64,000 bases of DNA from Bacteroidia bacterium (GCA_016787445.1 JAEUTQ010000083.1:33637-97636), one strand, 5' to 3'; positions 10,205-19,542 are shown, counted from the stretch's first letter. Notes: a model not told the origin generated them from the sequence alone. Numbers and translations are program-made.

Positions 10205-10930
10205 ATGCTAAACCAGTTGTTATTTATCGCGTTGCCTTATGTTGCTCTAGCAACATTTTTAGTAGGATCTATATATAGATACCTTTACAAGGGCTTTAAA
10301 GTTTCTTCATTATCTTCTCAGTTTTTAGAGGGACGAACTTTGTTCTTCGGAAGTCAGCCTTTTCACTGGGGATTATTTTTTCTCTTTTTCGGGCATCTAA
10401 TAGCGTTTTTATTTCCGTCTACATTAATTGCATGGAACGGACATACTGTTAGGTTGTTAATCATCGAATGCGCTTCTTTCGCTTTTGGTATTAGCGCATT
10501 GTGGGGGCTTTTAGCTCTTGTTACTCGTCGCTTAACAAATAAGCGAGTACAAATGGTCACTAATAAAATGGACGTAGTCGTTTATTTAGTTTTATTCATT
10601 CAAATAGTATCCGGATTGTGTGTGGCCTACTTTAATCGTTGGGGCTCTAATTGGTTTGCGGCTTTCCTTACACCTTATTTACGTTCTATTTTTGTATTTG
10701 ATCCGCAAATCGACGCCATTTCAACTGTAAATTCAGTGTGGTTAAAAATACACGTTGTTTCTGCTTTCAGCATTATTGCAATCATTCCTTTTACACGCTT
10801 TGTGCACTTCTTAGTATATCCTGTAGATTATCTATGGAGAAGTTACCAGCAAGTGATATGGAATTGGGATCGTCGATCTATCAGAACCAGCAGAGCCCAT
10901 TCTTACGGAAAAAAATCGCTCAATAATTAA
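10205..10930 (+). CDS. narI: Nitrate reductase gamma (diheme b) membrane subunit NarI
   Basis: This 241-residue protein has five hydrophobic helices. The four axial heme-b histidines are all present: His54 and His64, ten apart as in E. coli (56/66), and His183 and His201, eighteen apart as in E. coli (187/205). NarI oxidises quinol on the periplasmic side and delivers electrons to NarH. The neighbouring membrane cytochromes c could also draw on the same quinol-oxidation site. Confidence 0.95.
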   Translation: MLNQLLFIALPYVALATFLVGSIYRYLYKGFKVSSLSSQFLEGRTLFFGSQPFHWGLFFLFFGHLIAFLFPSTLIAWNGHTVRLLIIECASFAFGISALWGLLALVTRRLTNKRVQMVTNKMDVVVYLVLFIQIVSGLCVAYFNRWGSNWFAAFLTPYLRSIFVFDPQIDAISTVNSVWLKIHVVSAFSIIAIIPFTRFVHFLVYPVDYLWRSYQQVIWNWDRRSIRTSRAHSYGKKSLNN

Positions 10931-10947
10931 TTACTAAATTTTAAAAC

Positions 10948-11610
10948 ATGAAAACCAATATACTATATATCAGTATAGGTCGCATACGCGGTTTGATACT
11001 GATAATCCTGTTGTGTTTATTTAGTGAAATGTATGCTCAGGACGGAAAAGCGTTATTTAAACAAAATTGTGGCGTTTGCCATACTACAACAAAGCAAAAG
11101 TTAGTTGGTCCGGGATTGGAAGGAATTAATACCACACGAAACGAAGAGTGGTTGATTAAGTGGATTAAAGATTCGCAGGGAATGGTTAAAAGTGGTGATG
11201 CAACTGCAATTGAGGTTTACGAGGCAAGTGGGAAAATGGTTATGCCACCTTTTGCACAATTGTCAGACGGGGACATAAAAGCAATTCTTTCCTTTGTAGG
11301 AAATCCTGATGCGGGTACTCCGGTTGCAGTAGCTGCGCAAAACGTAGCCGTTGAACAACCTGTTAAAAGTGCACCCTGGAGTACCGGCACTAAAGTTTTC
11401 ATTACGCTGCTGCTTACTTTAATCATCGGATTATCGGCTTATTTAATGGTTCTTAAATATAACTTGAAGCGATTAGGATATTCCTTTGATACATTGCCTT
11501 TGAGCGATCGGGTAAGTAAGTATCTAGAGCAAAATGGAAGGTTTTTAATGTTTGTAGGTGTAATAGTATTAGCTATGATTATGAAATCTTGTATATCGAG
11601 TCTAATATAA
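10948..11610 (+). CDS. Monoheme cytochrome c with two C-terminal membrane helices
   Basis: A signal peptide ending MYAQ precedes a cytochrome c domain with CGVCH (about residue 46) and a Met ligand candidate in KMVMPPFAQLSD. Two hydrophobic segments at the C-terminus (about 152-172 and 192-215) anchor it. Its heme domain resembles the first module of the diheme cytochrome that opens the operon (both read KQ-x-CGVCH with KLVGP downstream), suggesting duplication. It ends the nar operon and is followed by a strong terminator. Confidence 0.85.
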   Translation: MKTNILYISIGRIRGLILIILLCLFSEMYAQDGKALFKQNCGVCHTTTKQKLVGPGLEGINTTRNEEWLIKWIKDSQGMVKSGDATAIEVYEASGKMVMPPFAQLSDGDIKAILSFVGNPDAGTPVAVAAQNVAVEQPVKSAPWSTGTKVFITLLLTLIIGLSAYLMVLKYNLKRLGYSFDTLPLSDRVSKYLEQNGRFLMFVGVIVLAMIMKSCISSLI

Positions 11611-11632
11611 ATTGAATTGCTGTGTGTGTAAT

Positions 11633-11666
11633 AAAAGCGGGTTACGATTTATTCGGCCCGCTTTTT
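11633..11666 (+). terminator. Intrinsic terminator after the nar operon
   Basis: A 9-bp stem AAAAGCGGG / CCCGCTTTT with a 15-base loop runs into TTTTT. It lies 22 bases after the stop of the last cytochrome gene. Confidence 0.85.
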
Positions 11667-11694
11667 AATTTCGTACTTTAGTTAAAGTTGGATA

Positions 11695-11729
11695 AGCGAA
11701 GAGCAGAGATTTTTTCTCCGCTCTTCGCT
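11695..11729 (-). terminator. Hairpin downstream of nrdJ, probable terminator
   Basis: A 10-bp perfect stem AGCGAAGAGC / GCTCTTCGCT, extended by GAGA/TCTC around a T-rich loop, lies 18 bases past the nrdJ stop. No strong T-run follows on the minus strand, so termination could be factor-assisted or could serve both strands. Confidence 0.55.
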
Positions 11730-11746
11730 ATTAGTAAGGCAATGGA

Positions 11747-14305
11747 TTAACCGCATTTTGAATGGCCGCAGCTTTTACATTTTAAACACCCTTCTTCGTA
11801 AATCAGTCCGCTAGGGTCGCCACAACTTGGACACTGCTTGTCCTTTGCCTGCGAACCGTTAGGAATGAATTGTTTTAGTGCGCGCTCTAATCCGGATTTC
11901 CAGGTTATAATACTTTCGTTCGAGAAGTTAAGATTCTCTATTAAATCAATCACATGAATTAAAGGCATCCCATGTCGTAACACGCCTGAAATTAATTTAG
12001 CGTAATTCCAGTACTCTTTATTAAACGAACGAGATAATCCTTCAATGGTTACTTTGTATCCGTCTTTATCAAGATATTGGAAATCATATCGGCTTTTACC
12101 GCTCTCGTTTTTTGATTTAATAATCCAACCTTTACTAATCCACTCCGGTAAAATAAACGAATCTTCTGCTTTACCGGTGAAAATTTCATAAGGTCGATTG
12201 TCAATAATTCCTACAAAAGCAATCCATTTTTCATTATGATTCATGAATCGCATAATGGAAGCATCTATTTTTGAAGGTCGTTTTGGAGGAACAGAATCTT
12301 TAAGATGTTTTGATTTTTCTTTTTCCTTGTCAGATACTAATACACCTGAACGTGAACCATCTCTATAAACAGTAATACCTTTTAATCCTGCCTCCCATGA
12401 TTTTAAATAAATATCGCCTACTAATTCTTCAGTGGCGCTATTGGGAAGATTAATGGTTGAACTGATACTATGTGTGGTATATTTTTGAACAATGGATTGT
12501 AACAAAATACGTTTCTCCCAATCAATATCATTAGCGGTTGATTGAAAATACGGACTTTGCTCAATGTTATTATTTCCGGTAATACCCATCCAATCCTTTA
12601 AACGGTGATGGTAAATCGTAAATTCCTGCCAACAGTCGCCAAGGTTGTCAACAAAATCAACTTTACAATTAGGGTCGCCCGGATTAACTTTTTTACGACG
12701 CTTGTAACTTAATAAAAATACCGGCTCAATACCGGAAGATGATTGTGCTAAAATACTTATACTACCCGTGGGTGCAACCGTACTAATGGAAATATTCCTT
12801 CTTCCATATTTGTACATTCTTTTTGTCACATCCGGAAATGAAGATTTAAACATATCTATAAATTCGGATTGATCTTCATATTTGTTATCGTAAGCTTCAA
12901 ATTTTCCTCGTTCAATAGCCATGTCGATGGAGCTTTCAAATTCAGCTTTGCATTTCGTTTTCATGATTTCATCTGTCATGGATAATGCTTCGTTACTGTC
13001 AAATTTAATGTTTAGTGCAGCGAGCGTATCCGCAAGGGCGGTAAAACCTAAGCCTGTTCTTCTCCCTTTTTTTCCGGCGTTGTACAATAAATTCCAGGTT
13101 TCGAGCTCTACTTTTTTAATAAAATCGGGCTCAGGATCAGACTGAACTTTCGCAATTATTTTCTCAATAGCCTCAAGTTCTAAATCTACTAAATCATCCA
13201 TTAATCGTTGCGCTTCATAACTAATTTCATAAAATTTCTCAAAGTTAAATTTGGCATCAGAAGTAAAAGGAGAATCAACGAAATTGTACAAATTAAGTGC
13301 CATTAATCGACAACTATCGCCGCCCTGCATGGCAATTTCAGAACATGGATTAGTTGAAACATTTTTAAATCCGGGATAAATGGATGACGTAGAATAGTGA
13401 TGTTGTCTGTCCCAAAAGATGATTCCCGGCTCAGCCGTGTTATGCGCACATTTTGTGATTGTTTTCCAAAGTTCTCTTGCATCAATAGTTTTTGTTATGC
13501 TTGGGTCTTTTGAGTCGACAGGATATTTTAATGTGAATTTAGTTCCGTTTTTCACAGCAGTCATAAATTCATCTGATACTTTTATAGATATGTTAGCCCC
13601 GGTAATTTTTTTAAGATCTTGTTTTATTGTAATAAACTGTTCTATATCAGGATGAGCGATATCCATAGTAATCATTAAAGCGCCTCTTCTTCCGTTTTGT
13701 GCTACCTCTCTAGTTGTACTTGAGAATCTGTCCATAAATGAAACGGCACCGGATGTGGTTCCGGCCGCGTTACTCACATTTTGTCCGCTCGGACGTAGAC
13801 TAGAAATATCTATGCCAACCCCACAACGGCGTTTAAATAATTGCGCCATTTGTTGATCTGTATAAAAAACACCTCCATATGAATCATATATTTCCGGTAA
13901 TACGATGCAATTTGATAATGAAGCGATCACGTGCTGATTTCCTAGCGAAGACATTACACTGCCTTGCGGAATGACATATTTGAATTTATGAAATAAATGA
14001 AAAATCGACTCTTGAGTAAGTTCTTCTCTTTTTTTGCCATAATGAGACAGTTGATTTTTCTGATTTTCTTTTGTTTTATAAATCGATTCAACACGTGCGA
14101 ATTCTTTTGCCATGCGTCTATGCATCTCAACTGGAGTGCTTTCAAGAAAATTCCCTTTCTTATCTTTCATAGCATACTTGCTCAACCATGTGTTAGCTGC
14201 CAATTCATCACCGTTGAAATACTCCAGGCTTTTACTCAGAGCCTCAGCGAAGGTGTATGTGCCGGTAGCGCTTTTAGTTTCTTTTTTATTTTCAGTTGTA
14301 ATCAT
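11747..14305 (-). CDS. nrdJ: Adenosylcobalamin-dependent (class II) ribonucleotide reductase
   Basis: This 852-residue enzyme makes deoxyribonucleotides with a B12-generated thiyl radical and needs no oxygen. Signatures include GVGIDISSLRPSGQNVS near 165, NPCSEIAMQGG near 322 and STVAPTGSISILAQSSSG near 510. The C-terminal CPSCG...CLKCKSCGHSKCG tail matches the zinc/redox tail of NrdJ. An FNR-like palindrome lies between this gene and the divergent radical SAM gene, consistent with anaerobic use. No cobalamin riboswitch is seen in the 185-base upstream gap. Confidence 0.94.
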   Translation of the reverse strand: MITTENKKETKSATGTYTFAEALSKSLEYFNGDELAANTWLSKYAMKDKKGNFLESTPVEMHRRMAKEFARVESIYKTKENQKNQLSHYGKKREELTQESIFHLFHKFKYVIPQGSVMSSLGNQHVIASLSNCIVLPEIYDSYGGVFYTDQQMAQLFKRRCGVGIDISSLRPSGQNVSNAAGTTSGAVSFMDRFSSTTREVAQNGRRGALMITMDIAHPDIEQFITIKQDLKKITGANISIKVSDEFMTAVKNGTKFTLKYPVDSKDPSITKTIDARELWKTITKCAHNTAEPGIIFWDRQHHYSTSSIYPGFKNVSTNPCSEIAMQGGDSCRLMALNLYNFVDSPFTSDAKFNFEKFYEISYEAQRLMDDLVDLELEAIEKIIAKVQSDPEPDFIKKVELETWNLLYNAGKKGRRTGLGFTALADTLAALNIKFDSNEALSMTDEIMKTKCKAEFESSIDMAIERGKFEAYDNKYEDQSEFIDMFKSSFPDVTKRMYKYGRRNISISTVAPTGSISILAQSSSGIEPVFLLSYKRRKKVNPGDPNCKVDFVDNLGDCWQEFTIYHHRLKDWMGITGNNNIEQSPYFQSTANDIDWEKRILLQSIVQKYTTHSISSTINLPNSATEELVGDIYLKSWEAGLKGITVYRDGSRSGVLVSDKEKEKSKHLKDSVPPKRPSKIDASIMRFMNHNEKWIAFVGIIDNRPYEIFTGKAEDSFILPEWISKGWIIKSKNESGKSRYDFQYLDKDGYKVTIEGLSRSFNKEYWNYAKLISGVLRHGMPLIHVIDLIENLNFSNESIITWKSGLERALKQFIPNGSQAKDKQCPSCGDPSGLIYEEGCLKCKSCGHSKCG

Positions 14306-14432
14306 ATAATATTTTTTGATGCAAGTTATTTCAATAAAATCGACACGATGGGCTTGAAGGATGCGACTTATTCAGTTTGTTTCTAACATTTAAACTTTAA
14401 TCAGAAATTATTTTTAAGAATTAATAAGTAAT

Positions 14433-14446
14433 ATGATAATTATCAT
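14433..14446. promoter_or_regulatory. FNR-box-like palindrome between nrdJ and a radical SAM gene
   Basis: ATGATAATTATCAT is a perfect palindrome with the same half-site ends as the other boxes. Promoter-like elements at the 23-base spacing are weaker here: TAATTTCT towards nrdJ and TAACTTAC towards the radical SAM gene. Confidence 0.65.
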
Positions 14447-14490
14447 TAAACATCCCTTGTTTAATTAGTAACTTACATATATTATTTGCC

Positions 14491-15261
14491 GTGATTCTTT
14501 TTGATAAAATCGTATTTGGACCTGTTGTCAGTCGGCGTTTTGGAAAATCGTTAGGCATTAATCTTTTGCCTTTAGATAATAAGGTGTGTAACTTTAACTG
14601 TATTTATTGTGAGTGTGGTTGGACAAATGTTAAAAACACTAAAGTTAAGTATACAAGTTATGAAGATGTTGTTTCTGCAATGCAAATTAAATTCAAGGAG
14701 TTGGGACAAAAAGGAGATTTTCCGGATGTGATAACTTTTGCAGGAAATGGTGAGCCAACAATGCATCCGCAATTTTTGAGAATTATCGACGATACTATTC
14801 GATTGAGAAATGAATATATGCCAATGGTAAAAATTGTAATTCTCTCGAACGGAGTATTAATGAATAAACCGGATGTTTTAGAAGCACTGTTGAAGGTTGA
14901 TTTATGTGTTATGAAGTTAGATGCGGGTAATGGTAAGTTGTTTAAAATAATCGATCAACCATTAAATAATAAGAGCATCAATTGGTATGTTCAAAATCTA
15001 AAGAAACTAGGGGATAAATTAATTATACAAGCAATATTTCTTAAAGGCGTGTTTAATAATGAATTTATAGACAGCACAGATGAATCAAATCTGAACGATT
15101 GGCTAAATTATGTAGTGCAGTTGCGCCCAAAGGAGGTCATGATTTACACTATAGATAGAGAAACTCCGGCTAAAGAACTGGAAAAAATCCCAAGTGACAT
15201 TTTAAGTAATATTGCTCTAAGAGTAAATGAAGCGGGAATTAAGGCAAAAGTTTATTCGTAA
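14491..15261 (+). CDS. Radical SAM protein of the COG0731 type
   Basis: This 256-residue protein opens with FGPVVSRRFGKSLGINLLP and carries the radical SAM cluster motif CNFNCIYC at about 32-39, followed by ITFAGNGEPTMHP near 84-96. It matches radical SAM Fe-S oxidoreductases related to the wyosine-synthesis enzymes; the substrate is unknown. The start is GTG. Placement beside nrdJ and an FNR-like box suggests anaerobic expression. It could be a maturase for another enzyme, but nothing in the sequence names it. Confidence 0.75.
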   Translation: MILFDKIVFGPVVSRRFGKSLGINLLPLDNKVCNFNCIYCECGWTNVKNTKVKYTSYEDVVSAMQIKFKELGQKGDFPDVITFAGNGEPTMHPQFLRIIDDTIRLRNEYMPMVKIVILSNGVLMNKPDVLEALLKVDLCVMKLDAGNGKLFKIIDQPLNNKSINWYVQNLKKLGDKLIIQAIFLKGVFNNEFIDSTDESNLNDWLNYVVQLRPKEVMIYTIDRETPAKELEKIPSDILSNIALRVNEAGIKAKVYS

Positions 15262-15282
15262 GTTGAAATACAATTTCAACTT
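15260..15282 (+). terminator. AU-rich hairpin just after the radical SAM gene
   Basis: AAGTTGAAAT / ATTTCAACTT forms a perfect 10-bp stem with a 3-base loop directly at the stop codon. There is no T-run, so it is only a possible terminator or mRNA 3' stabiliser. Confidence 0.4.
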
Positions 15283-15334
15283 CAATCATAATTCATGAAA
15301 TAACTTATTCTAATAATAGTTTTGTAGAATCTAT

Positions 15335-15348
15335 ATGATGTAAGTCAT
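15335..15348 (+). promoter_or_regulatory. Imperfect FNR-box-like site upstream of the HAD-ECH fusion gene
   Basis: ATGATGTAAGTCAT has one mismatch to ATGAT-N4-ATCAT. GAATATTG begins at 15371, the same 23-base spacing as elsewhere, and the ATG follows at 15401. Confidence 0.55.
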
Positions 15349-15400
15349 AGTGATTGTATTCCAATTATTAGAATATTGTTTAACTCATAAATTTTATCAG

Positions 15401-17419
15401 ATGTCTTATAAATACAAATCTATTGAGCTTTCAAAAATTTCAGTTATTGGTGCCGGTCAAATTGGTCCGGATATAGCCTTGCATTTTGCAAAGAGCTTAT
15501 ATAAATACGATATAAAAATCAGTGTTCTTGATGTTTCATCTCTTGCCATTGAAAAGGCAAAGGAAAAAATATTTAAGAAAATAAATAAAGGAACTGAATC
15601 GGGTGTTTTCAAAATTGATCAAGCGGAAAGAATCAAGTCTTCAATTATTTTCACTACGGATTATAAAGAGGTAGTAGGATCGGGATTGGTGGTAGAAGCT
15701 GCTACGGAAGATGAAGGCATTAAAGACAAAATATTTAAGCAGGTAGAAGCACTTACCGATACATGTTGTATATACTTATCAAATTCTTCGCATATGCAGC
15801 CGGAAGTGATATTTAAAAACATTACGGATAAGTCGAGATGTTTAGTAGCGCATTATTTTTTTCCGGCCGAAATTAATCCAGCTATTGAAATAGTACCGGG
15901 AAGAGATACTAATTTGGACATTACCAAATTAATACTTGGTTTTTATGAGTCCATTGGTAAAGTTCCTGTAAAGGTAAAAAGTTCATATGGTTATGCAGTT
16001 GATCCGGTGTTTGAAGGAATTTGTCAAACGGCAATTTTGTGTTTAGAAAGTGGGATGGGAAATGAGAAGGAAATTGATAAAGCTGCGGTAAAAGCCTTAG
16101 GTCTCGGCGTAGGACCTTTTACGGCTTTAAACCTTACAGGTGGTAATCCTATAACAGCACATGGCCTTGATGAGTTGGGACGTTTAATAATACCTTGGTT
16201 TAAAACACCCGAGACTTTAAAAAGGAAAGTTGCAGAAAAAGCAAATTGGGAAGTCGCACAAAGAGGTGAAAATATAGAGCTGACAAAGTACAGGGAAGAA
16301 AAATTGGTGAATGAATTTCTTGGGGCTTATTTTGCGTTATCAAGTTATATTTTAGATTTAGAGATAATTAACATCAGCGATTTCAATATGATTTGCGAAA
16401 TTTCTTTGGTGATTAAGGCGCCATTCGAACTAATGAATTCGATTGGTATAGAAAAAGCCTCCCACTTAGTAAAAGAGTTTTGTGTTAAACATAAAAACTT
16501 TCCTTTCCCAAAAACTTTAGAGCAAGCAAATAAAGCAGGAGGCTGGCAACTGAAGGATATTGTTTCTGAAAAAATTGATCAAGTTGCCACCATCACAATT
16601 AGAAGACCAAAAGTTCTTAATGCTCTTAATTTAAGCGTACTAATGCAGATTCAAGAAGCACTTGAAGAATTTAAGCAGGATGCTTCGATTGAGGCTTGTG
16701 TAATAACCGGATTTGGCACAAAAGCGTTTGTATCGGGAGCGGATATTAATATGCTTGCCGCTCTAAAAAATCCGCAAGAAGGTTACCAAAATTCTCAAAC
16801 TTTTCAGTCTATTTTAAATTACATAGAAAATTATTCTAAACCTATCGTGTGTGCCATGAATGGTTTTGCATTCGGTGGCGGAAACGAACTGGCTATGGCA
16901 TGCACAACACGTATCTGTAAAAAGGGGCTGCCTGTTTTGGTTTGTCAACCTGAAGTTAATTTAGGATTTATTCCAGGCGCGGGAGGCACACAACGATTGC
17001 CAAGAATTATCGGTGTTGAGGCAGCTGCCGAAATATTAAGAACCGGTAAATCAATTAGTGCAGAAGAGGCGTATCAATTAGGGTTGGTTTATAAATTGAC
17101 AGAAGGAGATTTGCTGGAAGAAGCTGTAGATGTAGCGAAAAAAATTGCAGCAAAAAGCATCGATATAAAAATTATGCCAAGGGAACCAATTACAAATAAC
17201 GGAAATCCAAAACAAATTGATCTTGGACACTTGAGTAAAAAAATCGACGAAATATTAACTAAGGCCATTTATGAAGGTTCGCGTTTAAGTTTGAAGGAGG
17301 GCTTGGAGCTTGAATCAAGAATGTTTGGTGAATGTTTAAAAACCGAGGATATGAAAATTGGTTTGGAAAATTTTAAATTAAATGGACCAAAGCAAAAAGC
17401 AGTATTTAAGCATAAATAG
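15401..17419 (+). CDS. 3-hydroxyacyl-CoA dehydrogenase / enoyl-CoA hydratase fusion
   Basis: This 672-residue protein has an N-terminal 3-hydroxyacyl-CoA dehydrogenase (Rossmann motif VIGAGQIGPDIALH near 14-27, dimer domain to about 370). A C-terminal crotonase domain follows (about 395-600), with both catalytic glutamates, in FGGGNELAMA and QPEVNLGF. The domain order is reversed relative to FadB/FadJ and resembles PimF-like and archaeal fusions. In the benzoyl-CoA pathway it would oxidise 3-hydroxypimeloyl-CoA to the 3-oxo form ahead of the thiolase, and it may also serve crotonyl-CoA turnover. I start it at the ATG at 15401; the longer frame from 15350 would run through the promoter. Confidence 0.88.
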   Translation: MSYKYKSIELSKISVIGAGQIGPDIALHFAKSLYKYDIKISVLDVSSLAIEKAKEKIFKKINKGTESGVFKIDQAERIKSSIIFTTDYKEVVGSGLVVEAATEDEGIKDKIFKQVEALTDTCCIYLSNSSHMQPEVIFKNITDKSRCLVAHYFFPAEINPAIEIVPGRDTNLDITKLILGFYESIGKVPVKVKSSYGYAVDPVFEGICQTAILCLESGMGNEKEIDKAAVKALGLGVGPFTALNLTGGNPITAHGLDELGRLIIPWFKTPETLKRKVAEKANWEVAQRGENIELTKYREEKLVNEFLGAYFALSSYILDLEIINISDFNMICEISLVIKAPFELMNSIGIEKASHLVKEFCVKHKNFPFPKTLEQANKAGGWQLKDIVSEKIDQVATITIRRPKVLNALNLSVLMQIQEALEEFKQDASIEACVITGFGTKAFVSGADINMLAALKNPQEGYQNSQTFQSILNYIENYSKPIVCAMNGFAFGGGNELAMACTTRICKKGLPVLVCQPEVNLGFIPGAGGTQRLPRIIGVEAAAEILRTGKSISAEEAYQLGLVYKLTEGDLLEEAVDVAKKIAAKSIDIKIMPREPITNNGNPKQIDLGHLSKKIDEILTKAIYEGSRLSLKEGLELESRMFGECLKTEDMKIGLENFKLNGPKQKAVFKHK

Positions 17420-17429
17420 GTTTGCGTTT

Positions 17430-18161
17430 CTAAAACATATTACTACTAATACTTTTTCCTCCATCAACATAAATTACCTGGCCGGTTATAAATTTAGTAA
17501 TTTCCGATCCCAGAAACATGACGGCATTGGCAACATCTTCTGGTTGGCCTATGTTATTAGTTGGCTGTGCATTTATTAGAGATTCTAAAACATCAGGTTT
17601 TAAATTTTGTGTGAGGGGCGTGTTTATTAATCCCGGAGCAACAGCGTTAACACAAATGTTGTACTTTCCAAGTTCAAGAGCAAGCACTCTGGTTAAACCT
17701 ATGACACCGGCTTTCGAAGCTGAATAATTTGATTGCCCTTTATTACCAAGCCATGCACGCGATGAGATGTTTACTATCCTTCCGAAATTTTGGGCTTTCA
17801 TCATAATAGCGGCCTGTTTGCACATCAGCCATGTTCCTTTTAGATTTACATCAATAACTTTATCGAAGTCTTCTTCGGGCATATTCCAAATCATATTGTC
17901 TTTTATTATGCCGGCATTATTTACTAATAAATCAATCTTATCAAAAGTGGCCTTGACAAAGTTAAACAACTGAATGATGTCGTTTTTTTTGGTGATGTCG
18001 CATTTAAAATAATGACAATCGGAATTTTCAATTTTCTCCGTGTCGACTAATCCTTCTAAAATATCAGACACGATTACAATATAGTTTGATTCAATTAATC
18101 TTTTGGTAATGGCAAGGCCGATTCCTCGCGCACCACCCGTTACTATGGCAACATTTTTCAT
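17430..18161 (-). CDS. Short-chain dehydrogenase/reductase, FabG-like
   Basis: This 243-residue classical SDR has the NAD(P) motif VTGGARGIG (8-16), NNAGI near 87, catalytic Ser in VNISSRAWLG, and YSASK (Tyr and Lys) near 152. It is a 3-oxoacyl or acetoacetyl-CoA reductase type by similarity. It is convergent with the HAD-ECH fusion (10-base gap) and divergent from bcrC, sharing the upstream region that holds an FNR-like box. A role in a hydroxyacyl-CoA oxidation step of the aromatic pathway is possible; a lipid or PHB role is equally possible. Confidence 0.8.
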   Translation of the reverse strand: MKNVAIVTGGARGIGLAITKRLIESNYIVIVSDILEGLVDTEKIENSDCHYFKCDITKKNDIIQLFNFVKATFDKIDLLVNNAGIIKDNMIWNMPEEDFDKVIDVNLKGTWLMCKQAAIMMKAQNFGRIVNISSRAWLGNKGQSNYSASKAGVIGLTRVLALELGKYNICVNAVAPGLINTPLTQNLKPDVLESLINAQPTNNIGQPEDVANAVMFLGSEITKFITGQVIYVDGGKSISSNMF

Positions 18162-18243
18162 GGCATAAACAACAATTTGATTCAGTTAAATAACGAAGCA
18201 AATCGCAGTGATATGAAGGTATATTAATCCATTATTTCAAAGT

Positions 18244-18257
18244 ATGATTGAAATCAT
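18244..18257 (+). promoter_or_regulatory. FNR-box-like palindrome upstream of bcrCBAD
   Basis: ATGATTGAAATCAT. TAAATTGG begins at 18280, 23 bases past the box, with bcrC starting at 18338. On the opposite strand TACCTTCA occurs at the same distance, so the divergent SDR gene may share the site. Confidence 0.78.
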
Positions 18258-18337
18258 ATTAAAACTTTTATCATAGTTCTAAATTGGATATGTGATTAAA
18301 GAGCAGATTTTAGAACACAAGATTTTAAAAATTAAGA

Positions 18338-19534
18338 ATGAAAAAACTATCCGAACTAATAAATGAATGCAAGGAATTAGCATTTGATTTATCATACACC
18401 AGAGCTAAACAATGGAAGGAAGAAAAGCCTGGAAGAGCCATTGTAGGGTACATGCCTATTTATTTTCCAAGAGAAATTGCTCATGCGGCAGGAGCCTTAC
18501 CGGTGGCTATTTTTGGCGGTGGCGACAGAAAACAAATTATTAAGGGGGATGCATATTATCAATCCTATATCTGTCACATTCCGCGAAGTATAATTGAACT
18601 AGCATTAGATGGTCATTTCAAGTCGTTCGACGGTTTTGTGTTTCCATCAATTTGTGACGTTATCAGAAACCTATCGGGCATATTCAGACAACTTAATATT
18701 GGTTCTTTTATTAAGTACTTGGATTTTCCGCAAAATTTTTCGAAAGATATCGGAGGCGTTTTTTATAAACAGGAAATGGAGCACATTATCCATTACCTTA
18801 CCTCTATCACTAAAAAGGAAGTGACGGCAGAAGCCTTAAATCATTCAATAGATCTCTATAATAAGAATAGAGAAATGATTGATTTTATTTACAAAATCAG
18901 ACAGGATTTTCCATGGCGACTCAATATGGAAGATGTTTATTATATCGTTAGGGCAGGCACAGTTATTCCTGTTGAAGAGCACAATAAATTGTTAGAGCAA
19001 GTTTGCTATCATATTAAGGAAAACATCGGTACCCCGCAAGATAAAGTCAAGGTAGTTGTATCCGGTGCTTTTTGCGAACAGCCGGCAGTTGGATTAATTA
19101 AGGCAATTGAGGAAGCAGGTTGTTATGTGGTGGATGATGATTACCAACTTGGTTCGCGAATGATAATCGGGAATATTGATGCTCAATCAAGCGATCCGCT
19201 AATGGCACTGTCTATGGGATTTATTAAACAAAGTCAATATTCTTCATCTATATATGATGTCAGCAATCCAAAGGAATATCGTTTAGCTAAGATTGTAAAA
19301 GACCGCGGCGCAGATGGTGTAATTTTTGCCTCAGCTAGTTTTTGTGACCCGAGTTTATTGGACGCGCCAATTTTCCAGAATGCATTTAATAAAATGGGAA
19401 TAAGATATATTGCATTTCAATACAGCGAAAATATAAATCAATACAAAGTAATTAAAGAGCAAGTAGGAGCTTTTTCGGATTCCATTAAATTATGGGAAGA
19501 TGAACCTGCTACTGTACAGGTAACAAATAAATAA
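18338..19534 (+). CDS. bcrC: Benzoyl-CoA reductase (class I), gamma/C subunit
   Basis: At 398 residues this is one of the two substrate-binding subunits of ATP-dependent benzoyl-CoA reductase, in the 2-hydroxyacyl-CoA dehydratase family. It carries the Thauera BcrC hallmarks: FPREIAHAAGALPV near 44, GGGD, GDAYYQSYICHIPRS near 71-85, FPSICDVIRNLSG near 105 and FASASFCDPSLL near 327. It reduces benzoyl-CoA to cyclohexa-1,5-diene-1-carbonyl-CoA together with BcrB. It is first of four tightly spaced genes in the order C-B-A-D used by Thauera. The enzyme is oxygen sensitive, which fits the upstream FNR-like site. Confidence 0.94.
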   Translation: MKKLSELINECKELAFDLSYTRAKQWKEEKPGRAIVGYMPIYFPREIAHAAGALPVAIFGGGDRKQIIKGDAYYQSYICHIPRSIIELALDGHFKSFDGFVFPSICDVIRNLSGIFRQLNIGSFIKYLDFPQNFSKDIGGVFYKQEMEHIIHYLTSITKKEVTAEALNHSIDLYNKNREMIDFIYKIRQDFPWRLNMEDVYYIVRAGTVIPVEEHNKLLEQVCYHIKENIGTPQDKVKVVVSGAFCEQPAVGLIKAIEEAGCYVVDDDYQLGSRMIIGNIDAQSSDPLMALSMGFIKQSQYSSSIYDVSNPKEYRLAKIVKDRGADGVIFASASFCDPSLLDAPIFQNAFNKMGIRYIAFQYSENINQYKVIKEQVGAFSDSIKLWEDEPATVQVTNK

Positions 19535-19542
19535 TTAGCGTT

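Noticed and set aside
15350..15400. Upstream in-frame start of the HAD-ECH fusion
   Set aside because: It would begin two bases after the FNR-like box and cover the promoter element; the added residues are not part of the fold.
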